A stretch of DNA of 26,798 nucleotides from Actinomycetes bacterium (lineage in GTDB: Bacteria > Actinomycetota > Acidimicrobiia > Spongiisociales > UBA5794): positions 1-26,798 of the forward strand of contig JAHEEL010000008.1 in NCBI GenBank assembly GCA_024640745.1. The letters are read 5' to 3'. Below, one piece after another: positions 8,826 through 15,416 of the stretch (its first letter is position 1; every line of letters begins with the position of its first letter). The notes beneath the pieces are model-generated. The model did no database searches. It worked only from the letters and a program-made list of their open reading frames with translations, and was not told the DNA's origin. The position numbers were made by a program, and so were the translations under genes.

Positions 8826-9584
8826 ATGTCCGTCGATCTAGAGAAGATCCTTCGACCCGTCGATTCGCCGATGGTGCCGTACGAGCCGAAGTACATGCTG
8901 CTCGCCAGCGGCGAAGCGGCGGTCGTGCGCCAGGTCGATCGGGACGAAATCCCCGACCTCCTGAAGTACGTCGAGCCGTTGCTCCACGTCGAGCGCGACT
9001 ACTACGACGTCGTTGCCGCCCGGGTCTATGCGGAGTTGCTCGGCCACTACCGCCACCGGTTCCAGGACCAATACGTGCTTGCCGTGCAGATCGACGGCGA
9101 ACTTGCGGCAATCGTCAACGGGCGCCAGGTCAGCCCGAAGCTCGGGCTCTCGCTGCACACCCTGGCATTCCGACGTGGCCTGCGGGTCGGGGCGCATGCG
9201 TTTGCAGCGAAGATGGAGTACCACATCGATGCCCTCGGCCACGACGAGGTGCTCATCGTCGCCGAGTCCCCGATCGGGTTCCGCCGCTGGATGATCGAAT
9301 ACAAGCTCGAGAAGCGTTTCGACATTCCCCACGAGCTGGGCGGCGTTCCGTCGTGGGCGCTCACGAGGGAGCTCTTCAACCGGGCGCGCTCCAGCCTCGT
9401 CGTCGGCCGGCGGCCGGTCCCGCCGGAGCTGCTCGACAGGGCCATGGAGGCGATCCTCCCCCCGTCGGATCCGCCGACTCCGGCGCTCGATCCGCTCGCC
9501 GCGACCCGCTCGATGTACGATCCGACGGCTACTGCCTTGGTCATCCAGCGATGGGAGATGGAGGGGAGGCCGAACGATGCGTGA
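8826..9584 (+). CDS. Uncharacterised protein, possibly GNAT-like
   Basis: A 252-residue protein I do not recognise with certainty. The ATG at 8826 is 7 nt after the Mo-subunit stop, with AGGAGG before it. From about residue 25 to 170 the pattern resembles a GNAT acyltransferase: a strand leading into DEIPDLLKYVEPLL, a strand with YVLAVQIDGELAAIVNGR, then RRGLRVGAHAFAAKMEYHI where an acetyl-CoA loop would lie, and DEVLIVAESPIGFRRWMIEY. The loop does not match the canonical R/Q-x-x-G-x-G/A exactly, so the call is tentative. The C-terminal 60 residues are proline-rich and show no known motif. It overlaps the thiolase-like gene by 8 nt, linking it to acyl-CoA-type chemistry. No function is assigned. 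Confidence 0.4.
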   Translation: MSVDLEKILRPVDSPMVPYEPKYMLLASGEAAVVRQVDRDEIPDLLKYVEPLLHVERDYYDVVAARVYAELLGHYRHRFQDQYVLAVQIDGELAAIVNGRQVSPKLGLSLHTLAFRRGLRVGAHAFAAKMEYHIDALGHDEVLIVAESPIGFRRWMIEYKLEKRFDIPHELGGVPSWALTRELFNRARSSLVVGRRPVPPELLDRAMEAILPPSDPPTPALDPLAATRSMYDPTATALVIQRWEMEGRPNDA

Positions 9585-10752
9585 TGTCTACGTCGCCGGC
9601 ATCGGGATCACCACCTTCACCCGCCTCGAGTATCCGCTCTCCGAGATCGCCTCGTACGCGTCGATGATGGCGCTCAAGGACGCGGGCGTCACCGAAGTCG
9701 ACCAGGTGTACGTGGCGAACATGGGCGCCGCTCGCGTCAACCACCAAACGGCGTTGGCGAGTGCCGTGGTCGACAGCCTGAGTCTCACGCCGGCGGGCGC
9801 GGCGGCGATCGAGAATGGGCCGGCCTCCGGCGGATCGGCCATCAAGGCCGGTTTCCAGGCGGTTGCCTCCGGCATGGATGACGTCGTGCTCGTCGCCGGT
9901 GCCGAGCGCATGCGAGAGGTGAACAACCTCGAGGCGACCGACTTCGTCGCCACGCTCACCCACCCCATTGCCGAGTACATCTATGGCGTCACGCTTCCGG
10001 CACACGCGGCCATGTTCACCCGGCTCTACATGGACAAATACGGCGTCACCGAGCGTCACCTCGCGATGGTCGGCGTCAAGAACCAGAACGCGGCACTCAA
10101 CAACGTGTGGGCGCATCTCCAGCAGGAGATCACCCTCGAGGGCATCCTCGATTCACCGGAGGCAATGACAAACAATCCGTACGTTGCGGAGCCGCTCCGG
10201 TTCTTCGATGCCTGCCCGGTCTCCGACGGCGGGGCGGCGCTTGTCCTCGTCTCGGAAGAGAAGGCGAAGGAGCTCGGCCGGCCGCTGATCAGAATCACCG
10301 GCGTCGGTCAGGCGACCGACACCCATGCGGTGCATGAGCGAAGTGAGCCGACAGATCTCATGGCCGTCAGGAAGGCGGCGGGTGACGCATTCGCCATGGC
10401 CGGACTGACCCCTCAGGATGTCGACGTCGCAGAGCTGCATGATGCGTTCACGATTCTCGAGATTGCCGAGAGCGAGGAGGTCGGGTTCTTCCCGAAGGGC
10501 GAAGGCCATATCGCGCTGGAGAAGGGTGAGACGGCACTCGGTGGAAAGATCCCCATCAACGTTGGGGGCGGCCTCAAAGGCCGTGGACACCCGGTCGGCG
10601 CGACCGGGATCGCGCAGGCGTGGGAGATCGTCACCCAGCTGCGTGGCGACGGCGGCGCCCGCCAGGTTCAAGACGCCAAGATCGGGTTCACGTGCAACTT
10701 CGGCGGATTCGGCAACAACGTCGTGTGCTTGACGTTTGAGAGGGAGGACTGA
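9577..10752 (+). CDS. Thiolase-fold protein (SCP2-type) lacking the N-terminal catalytic cysteine
   Basis: A 391-residue thiolase-superfamily protein of the type that pairs with DUF35 proteins. The C-terminal catalytic half is kept: ELHDAF with His288, GHPVGATG with His338, and CNFGGFGNN with Cys373. The nucleophilic cysteine normally found in the CASG motif is replaced: the sequence reads NGPASGG with Pro82 in that place. By family knowledge a thiolase without this Cys cannot form the usual acyl-enzyme, so it may bind or hydrolyse an acyl-CoA, or act as a scaffold, rather than condense. It overlaps the upstream gene by 8 nt and the DUF35 gene by 1 nt (TGATG). Automatic annotation would call it acetyl-CoA acetyltransferase; that activity is doubtful. 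Confidence 0.85.
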   Translation: MRDVYVAGIGITTFTRLEYPLSEIASYASMMALKDAGVTEVDQVYVANMGAARVNHQTALASAVVDSLSLTPAGAAAIENGPASGGSAIKAGFQAVASGMDDVVLVAGAERMREVNNLEATDFVATLTHPIAEYIYGVTLPAHAAMFTRLYMDKYGVTERHLAMVGVKNQNAALNNVWAHLQQEITLEGILDSPEAMTNNPYVAEPLRFFDACPVSDGGAALVLVSEEKAKELGRPLIRITGVGQATDTHAVHERSEPTDLMAVRKAAGDAFAMAGLTPQDVDVAELHDAFTILEIAESEEVGFFPKGEGHIALEKGETALGGKIPINVGGGLKGRGHPVGATGIAQAWEIVTQLRGDGGARQVQDAKIGFTCNFGGFGNNVVCLTFERED

Positions 10753-11099
10753 TGGCCCGCGAGATCTACGCATACCGGTGCCGGCGGTGCGACACGATGC
10801 ACTACCCGTTCCGGATGGTGTGCTCGGGATGCAAGCAGAATGACTTCTTCGAGTTCGACACGGTGCCGCTTCCCAAGAACGGCAAGCTGTTGACGTTCAC
10901 CAAGGTCTACAACCTGCCGGCGCAGTACGAGGTCGCAACGCTCGGGCTTGGAATCGTGGAGCTGGACAATGGGATGCGGATGCTCGGTCAGATCGAGATC
11001 GACGATCCGAAGATCGGCATGCCGGTGAAGGGCAGCGTTGAGGTCGTGCGCAAGGAACCGTACGACGACTACTACGGGATGGTGTTCCGAGCAGCATGA
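10752..11099 (+). CDS. DUF35 zinc-ribbon and OB-fold protein, thiolase partner
   Basis: A 115-residue two-domain protein. The N-terminal rubredoxin-like zinc ribbon has Cys10-x2-Cys13 and Cys24-x2-Cys27; an OB-fold domain follows (about 40-110: TFTKVYNLPAQYEVATLGLGIVEL). DUF35 proteins bind thiolase-superfamily enzymes, and in archaea one bridges acetoacetyl-CoA thiolase and HMG-CoA synthase and shares the CoA site. The ATG at 10752 overlaps the thiolase stop, as expected for complex partners. Its retention beside a thiolase homologue without the catalytic Cys suggests the pair still forms an assembly. It is the last gene of the tightly packed run; a hairpin-rich gap follows. Confidence 0.88.
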   Translation: MAREIYAYRCRRCDTMHYPFRMVCSGCKQNDFFEFDTVPLPKNGKLLTFTKVYNLPAQYEVATLGLGIVELDNGMRMLGQIEIDDPKIGMPVKGSVEVVRKEPYDDYYGMVFRAA

Positions 11100-11312
11100 G
11101 GCGAAGCCAACGTGTGAGCGATTGCAGCAGTCTGTGGTGCGGTGCGTCCGTTCGCCGAAGTGGACGCGCGGGTCGCCGGCGCGTGCGGACGGCATGACGG
11201 TCTTGATCGGGGCCTCGAGGCCCCATCAGGTTCGGGCGATCAGCCCGATGGGCAAGAACGAGGGCTACCCAAGTGCGGGTGGCCCTCGTCGCGTATGGGA
11301 GAGGGAGAGCGT
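11100..11312 (+). promoter_or_regulatory. Hairpin-rich gap or leader upstream of the NCS2 permease
   Basis: This 213-nt non-coding stretch holds three consecutive inverted repeats. The first is a 16-nt palindrome GGGGCCTCGAGGCCCC at 11209-11224, extended by TGAT/ATCA with a bulged C. The second is TCGGGC/GCCCGA (11232-11237 with 11243-11248). The third is CGAGGGC/GCCCTCG (11259-11265 with 11282-11288) with an inner CCC/GGG pair. A GC-rich region at about 11145-11200 can also fold. None is followed by a U-run. It could end the upstream operon, act as a regulatory leader of the permease, or both. I recognise no known riboswitch class. The permease ribosome-binding site (GGGAGAGGGAG) lies immediately after the third hairpin. 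Confidence 0.45.
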
Positions 11313-12584
11313 ATGGAAATGACGATGCAGAAGAAGGTGGTGCTGGGTCTGCAGCACACCATCGCGATGTTCGGGGCGACGGTGCTCGTGCCGCTGCTGA
11401 CGGGGCTCGACCCGTCGGTTGCGCTGCTGGCCGCAGGTATCGGGACGCTGCTGTTCCACCTGGTGACCAAGCAAATGGTGCCGGTCTTCCTCGGATCTTC
11501 GTTCGCGTTCATACCCGCGATCCTGCTCGCGGTCGAGGACGGCTACTCGTGGGAGGCCATCGGTGCCGGCATCATCGGTGCCGCCGTCATCTACGTGGTG
11601 ATGTCGATCATCGTGACGTTCGTCGGTCACGCCGTGATCACGCGGATCTTCCCGCCCATCGTCACCGGACCGGTCATCATCGTGATCGGGATCACACTGG
11701 CTCCGGTCGCCCTCGGGATGGCCGAGGGTACCTGGTGGCTTGCGATCGTCACCTTGGTCGCTGCGATCATCGCGGCGATCTTCTTCCGCGGCCTGTTCCA
11801 GATGCTGCCGATCCTCACGGGCGCGATCGTCGGGTTCATCGCCGGTGCGATCTTCCTCGAGGGTTTCACCTGGGATCTCGTCACCGAGGCGTCGTGGGTC
11901 GGCCTGCCCGACTTCACGTGGGGCCTCGGCGACATCCAGTGGGGAGCCATTGCGATCATCGCGCCGATCGCATTCGTCACAATGATCGAGCACGTGGGCG
12001 ACATCGTTGCGAACGGCGGCGTCGTGGGGAAGAACTTCCTCGACGAGCCGGGGCTGAACCGGACACTGCTCGGTGACGGCATCGCCACGGCGGCTGCCGG
12101 ATTGATCGGCGGTCCACCGAACACGACCTACTCCGAGAACACGGGGGTGCTGGCTATCACCAAGGTCTACGACCCGTTCATCCTTCGGATCGGCGCCCTG
12201 TTCGCCATCGCCCTTGCGCTGGTTCCGAAGCTCGCTGCGCTCTTGCGCACGGTGCCGACGCCGGTGCTCGGTGGTCTGTCCATCATCCTCTTCGGCATGA
12301 TCGCGTCGGTGGGCCTTCGGACCCTGGTCGAGGCCCGGGTCGACTTCCGGAAGGGTCGGAACATGCTGGTGGTCGGCCTGATCCTGGTGTTCGGACTTGG
12401 GGTCAGTGGTCTGTCGACGCCGCTGGAGATCGGCGATGTTCAGGTCTCGGGTCTGGCCCTCGCAGCCGTGATCGGCGTGGTTGCCAACCTGATTCTCCCG
12501 GCAGATCGCGAAGAGGTCGGACCGGCGCTGCCGTCCGACTCGTACGTCACGACCGACGCGAACCCGATGCCGGACGAGGGCTGA
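11313..12584 (+). CDS. NCS2 family uracil/xanthine permease
   Basis: A 423-residue, highly hydrophobic membrane transporter of the nucleobase:cation symporter-2 family (about 14 helices). It has the family landmarks LQHTIAMFGATVLVPLL near the N-terminus, EHVGD with Glu226, and the NCS2 signature SENTGVLAITK with Glu275. These two Glu residues align with the uracil-contacting Glu241 and Glu290 of E. coli UraA. The start ATG at 11313 is chosen because of the preceding GGGAGAGGGAG and because the conserved N-terminus begins there; an upstream open frame is not protein-like. It imports uracil, xanthine or a related nucleobase with protons, fitting the downstream ring hydroxylation and opening enzymes. 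Uracil versus xanthine cannot be settled by eye. Confidence 0.92.
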   Translation: MEMTMQKKVVLGLQHTIAMFGATVLVPLLTGLDPSVALLAAGIGTLLFHLVTKQMVPVFLGSSFAFIPAILLAVEDGYSWEAIGAGIIGAAVIYVVMSIIVTFVGHAVITRIFPPIVTGPVIIVIGITLAPVALGMAEGTWWLAIVTLVAAIIAAIFFRGLFQMLPILTGAIVGFIAGAIFLEGFTWDLVTEASWVGLPDFTWGLGDIQWGAIAIIAPIAFVTMIEHVGDIVANGGVVGKNFLDEPGLNRTLLGDGIATAAAGLIGGPPNTTYSENTGVLAITKVYDPFILRIGALFAIALALVPKLAALLRTVPTPVLGGLSIILFGMIASVGLRTLVEARVDFRKGRNMLVVGLILVFGLGVSGLSTPLEIGDVQVSGLALAAVIGVVANLILPADREEVGPALPSDSYVTTDANPMPDEG

Positions 12585-12608
12585 CCGGCGGTACATCTGC
12601 AGCAACCA

Positions 12609-12647
12609 CTCAGAGAGGGAGCCGGCGTGTTCGGCTCCCTCTCTGAG
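12609..12647 (+). terminator. Strong hairpin terminator after the permease
   Basis: A perfect 16-bp stem, CTCAGAGAGGGAGCCG at 12609-12624 with its reverse complement at 12632-12647, encloses a 7-nt loop. It lies 25 nt after the permease stop. No T-run follows, which is common for terminators in high-GC actinobacteria. Confidence 0.85.
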
Positions 12648-12785
12648 CGCCGCGCCGGAGGTGCCGACGCGTGCCGCGGCTCGGAACTGCCGATCGGCCC
12701 TGTAAAGGTCCCGGGGAGGTCGTGACGATAAGGTCTGGAGGGGGTGAGCCAACGCGTTCACCGATCGATCAAGAGGAAGTGGACC

Positions 12786-13415
12786 ATGATCAGGAAGCCA
12801 ACCACGCCGCTCATCATTGCCATGTTCGTATTCGCTCTCCTCCTCTCCGCTTGTTCCAGCGCATCCGATGTTGTGTCCGAGAATCTCGCTGAGGAACTCA
12901 TCGAGGCCGGTGCCGACGGAAACGTCGATGTCGATGTGTCTGCCGACGGCGAGGACATGACGATCAACGTCGACAGCGAGGACGGGAACGTCTCAATCGA
13001 CGTATCCGGCGATGGGGACGAGGCGACGATCGAAATGGAGTCGGAGGACGGGACGATGACGATCGGTGTCGGGGCCGAGATGCCGGAGAGCCTTACGGTC
13101 CCGGTCCCGGACGGCGGAGAGGTCACCACTTCGGTCGAGATGGAAGACGGGGTGATGGTGGTCGTGACCTATGACCAGGGCCGCTACGACGAGATCGTCA
13201 GCTTCTACGACGAGTGGACGGCCGGCAGCGGCGAGGAGTACGAGAAGCAGAGCATGTCGTTCGAGACCGACGGGCAAGCCCAGCGATCCACGATGTGGGT
13301 CGGTACGAGCAGTGATTCGTTTGTCTCGGTCGCGGACTGTTTCGACGTTCAGGCAGAGGAGAGCAGCGGCGAAGAGTTCAATGCCGTTTGCGTGAACATC
13401 AATCAGGCCGGGTAG
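12786..13415 (+). CDS. Acidic lipoprotein of unknown function (paralogue 1)
   Basis: A 209-residue secreted lipoprotein. The signal peptide MIRKPTTPLIIAMFVFALLL ends in lipobox LSAC with Cys23. The mature chain is acidic, with Asp/Glu-rich repeats (about 40-100: VDVDVSADGEDMTINVDSEDGNVSIDV) that look like short beta-strands. A C-terminal domain follows (about 130-209) with YDEIVSFYDEWT, SMSFETDGQAQRSTMW and two cysteines (DCFD and VCVNIN) that could form a disulfide. The next gene encodes a shorter paralogue with the same layout. The start ATG at 12786 follows AAGAGGAAG; the longer open frame upstream lacks a signal peptide. I do not recognise the family. It probably sits on the outer face of the membrane. 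Confidence 0.75.
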   Translation: MIRKPTTPLIIAMFVFALLLSACSSASDVVSENLAEELIEAGADGNVDVDVSADGEDMTINVDSEDGNVSIDVSGDGDEATIEMESEDGTMTIGVGAEMPESLTVPVPDGGEVTTSVEMEDGVMVVVTYDQGRYDEIVSFYDEWTAGSGEEYEKQSMSFETDGQAQRSTMWVGTSSDSFVSVADCFDVQAEESSGEEFNAVCVNINQAG

Positions 13416-13641
13416 GCGTCCGACCCCGCCCTGTTTGCCGACCGTCATCTCCGTCGCGCGGTCGACAACGCCTGCTGCCGGTCTCGGGAATGCCCATTGC
13501 AGCGACCGGGATCGGTGCGTAGGGTCGGCACGAGCGACGATGCGTCCCGGGGAGGACTCCAAGCATGCGCTCGCGGGACGCGACAATCTGTCGCTCCACC
13601 GTAGTCGGGGGGAATCCTCCGGGACCCGAAGGAGGGGGACC

Positions 13642-14193
13642 ATGACCAATCGACGAAGCGTGTTCATTGCCGTCCTGATCGGCCTGGCGCTTGTAGTGAC
13701 GGCGTGCGGCGCGGCCGTGGAGAAGCTGAGCGAGGAGGCCGTCGAGCAGGCCATCGAGTCGGGTGGCGGGGGAGACGTTGAACTCGACATGTCCGGTGAG
13801 GGAGACGACTTCACCGTCAAGGTGGACTCGGAAGACGGTTCGTTCTCCGTTGGGTCGGGAGTCGAGGTCCCTGAGCAGCTGCAGACACCCGTACCCGGCG
13901 GCGGCAGCGCCACGACGGCCGGCACGCAAGACGACGACGTCTTCGTTGCTATCCAGTATCCGGGCGATCAGTACGAGCAGATCGTTGCGTTCTACGACGA
14001 CTGGACGGCGAGCACCGGGTCGGAATGGAGCACGTCCACCAGCACGATGGAACTCGACGGCCAGACCCAACGCTCCGCGAGCTGGTCGAGCGACGACGGC
14101 GGTGTCTATCTCTACGTCGGCGACTGCATGGACTTCTCCAGCGAGGGCGATTCCCTCAACGCGACCTGCGTGACGATCAACGAGACCAACTAG
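13642..14193 (+). CDS. Lipoprotein of unknown function (paralogue 2)
   Basis: A 183-residue lipoprotein with signal MTNRRSVFIAVLIGLALVVTAC and lipid-modified Cys22. It shares the C-terminal pattern of the preceding gene: YEQIVAFYDDWTASTG, STMELDGQTQRSASW, DCMD and a final CVTINE, with the two cysteines kept. The acidic strand-repeat region is shorter than in paralogue 1. An in-frame ATG at 13540 exists, but the signal peptide and strong GGAGGGGG site (about 13631-13638) fix the start at 13642. The 226-nt gap before it has a TAGGGT box at 13521-13526 that could be a -10 element, giving a leader of about 110 nt, so the two genes may be transcribed separately. Function unknown. Confidence 0.75.
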   Translation: MTNRRSVFIAVLIGLALVVTACGAAVEKLSEEAVEQAIESGGGGDVELDMSGEGDDFTVKVDSEDGSFSVGSGVEVPEQLQTPVPGGGSATTAGTQDDDVFVAIQYPGDQYEQIVAFYDDWTASTGSEWSTSTSTMELDGQTQRSASWSSDDGGVYLYVGDCMDFSSEGDSLNATCVTINETN

Positions 14194-14201
14194 CAAGGCA
14201 C

Positions 14202-14270
14202 GAGACAAGAGCCATCAGACCGGAGACACGAGACGGTGGATCCGGTCTCGTGTCGAGCGTCTCTTGTCTC
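14202..14270. repeat. Dispersed inverted-repeat element, copy 1 (probable terminator)
   Basis: Nested inverted repeats: GAGACAAGAG (14202-14211) with CTCTTGTCTC (14261-14270), and inside it GACACGAGAC (14225-14234) with GTCTCGTGTC (14245-14254). It lies between the convergent ends of lipoprotein 2 and the nuclease gene, so it can serve as a bidirectional terminator. The inner arms and the word TCCGGTCTCG recur in the element after glmM at 22650-22716. Confidence 0.7.
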
Positions 14271-14277
14271 TCGACGA

Positions 14278-15120
14278 CTACCCGTCGCCGCGGTACGTCC
14301 ACCGGTCAACGACGTTGCCGTTCGGGCCCTGCAGGATCACGGTGTCGCCGCCGTTCGACCACACGGAGCGATCGGCGCACCAGTGAAGCACCCTTGCTGT
14401 GTCGGTACCGCATCCGGAGCGCACGGTGACCCGGTCTCCCTGGGCCAGCGCAAAAGCGCCGAACACGTAGCGGTTCTGCGATGACTCGTCGCGGAGCGTC
14501 CAACCGGAGAGGTCGAGGGTGGTGGTGCTCTCGTTGCCAATGGTCACGGACTCGGCGTCGAGCCGTTCGTCGTCCGGTCCCGGCGGATTGAATTCGACAT
14601 CGACGATTGTGGCACCCGGTGGTGGCGGCGGGCCGCAGGCATCGGGTGCCCACATGCCGTATGCACCGTTGGCGGCCGCGTCGCCGATCGCAACGAATTC
14701 GCGGGCGTACCGGTGATCTCCCTGGAGGGTGACGGCGTTGCCCTCAGCCAGCATGCGGCCGTTGACGTTCTCGCCGTTGGCGTAGACGTAGCGAAGGAGG
14801 CGCCCGTACCGATCCGATTCGGCATCGGTCCCAGCGACGAGCTCGAGCTCGGCATCGGTGAGCACGTCGAGCAGCGCACGGCGCGACCGATCGCCGAAGC
14901 ACTCGTCGCCCTCGGGTGCATTGATGCCGATCAGCCGCACCTCGAGCAGCCGCCCATCACTCTCGACTTCGATCGAATCCCCGTCGAGCACGCGCGCGAG
15001 CGTTGCCGCCGTTCCAGTCGGATTCTCTTGCGCGGCTTGCGTCTTCGGTGCGTCGGACGTTCCGGTGCACGCTGCCGCGCCGAGAGCGAGAGATACCACT
15101 ATGGCCACCCGGCGAGTCAT
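14278..15120 (-). CDS. Secreted lipoprotein with thermonuclease (SNase) and lamin-tail-like domains
   Basis: A 280-residue minus-strand protein. Its signal peptide ends in lipobox GAAAC (Cys18). Residues about 38-158 form a staphylococcal-nuclease domain: VLDGDSI (44-50), VRLIGINAPEG with Arg62 and Glu70, and DRYGRLLRYVY with Arg107, matching the catalytic Arg35, Glu43 and Arg87 of the Staphylococcus enzyme. The aspartate corresponding to Asp40 is Asn67. A proline linker (PPPPPG, about 164-169) leads to a C-terminal beta-sandwich resembling the lamin-tail domain (ATIVDVEFNPPGPDDERLDAESVTIGN, LSGWTLRD, GDTVILQG). It likely degrades DNA or RNA outside the cell. A TAGCGT box ends 7 nt before the ATG (plus-strand 15128-15133), suggesting a leaderless transcript. 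It converges on the lipoprotein genes and diverges from the ribosomal operon. Confidence 0.88.
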   Translation of the reverse strand: MTRRVAIVVSLALGAAACTGTSDAPKTQAAQENPTGTAATLARVLDGDSIEVESDGRLLEVRLIGINAPEGDECFGDRSRRALLDVLTDAELELVAGTDAESDRYGRLLRYVYANGENVNGRMLAEGNAVTLQGDHRYAREFVAIGDAAANGAYGMWAPDACGPPPPPGATIVDVEFNPPGPDDERLDAESVTIGNESTTTLDLSGWTLRDESSQNRYVFGAFALAQGDRVTVRSGCGTDTARVLHWCADRSVWSNGGDTVILQGPNGNVVDRWTYRGDG

Positions 15121-15199
15121 GGTCGCAACGCTACTGCCCGGCGCGGACAGGTCGCAGCCGGTCGCCGACGGGCGGTTTGCCGGTACCGGCGCGTCGAAC

Positions 15200-15229
15200 T
15201 TGCCGTTATCGAGCGCGCCTTCCTACAAT
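15200..15229 (+). promoter_or_regulatory. Candidate promoter of the rpmJ-rplQ operon
   Basis: TTGCCG (15200-15205) and TACAAT (15224-15229) are spaced by 18 bp, close to the housekeeping sigma-factor consensus. Transcription would start near 15236, leaving a leader of about 180 nt before rpmJ. This is the best -35/-10 pair in the 296-nt divergent gap with the nuclease gene. Confidence 0.55.
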
Positions 15230-15341
15230 TCCGCCAGCGGCCCGGCTTCGGGCTGCGTTTTCCCATGCAAAGACGTCGTTGATATCGACGGGTCCGGGCC
15301 TCGCTCGGCCGCCGCCGGTGTAGAGGTCACCCTTCGCTGTG

Positions 15342-15404
15342 GACACCCGGGTGTCTGCCTCGGTGACGCTCGCATGCGACGTTCGTCATAACCGAACCGA
15401 GGCA
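15342..15404 (+). promoter_or_regulatory. Structured 5' leader of rpmJ, hairpin over the ribosome-binding site
   Basis: Two adjacent structures precede rpmJ: a palindrome GACACCCGGGTGTC (15342-15355), and a 9-bp perfect stem TGCCTCGGT (15356-15364) with ACCGAGGCA (15396-15404) around a 31-nt loop that can fold further (GACG/CGTC). The right arm of the second stem includes part of GAGGCAGGA, the only Shine-Dalgarno-like stretch before the ATG at 15417. A protein or RNA switch that opens or holds this stem could control the operon; this is inference from base pairing only. Confidence 0.45.
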
Positions 15405-15416
15405 GGATCACCACTG

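Noticed and set aside
7112..8896. Long minus-strand open frame (594 codons)
   Set aside because: It lies antisense to the Mo subunit, whose motifs are unmistakable; long antisense frames are expected in high-GC DNA and this one has no recognisable protein pattern.
11265..12761. Minus-strand open frame (498 codons)
   Set aside because: Antisense to the permease and across its terminator; the translation is low-complexity Asp/Arg/His.
13540..13641. Earlier in-frame ATG for lipoprotein 2
   Set aside because: It would bury the signal peptide 34 residues inside; a strong ribosome-binding site supports 13642.
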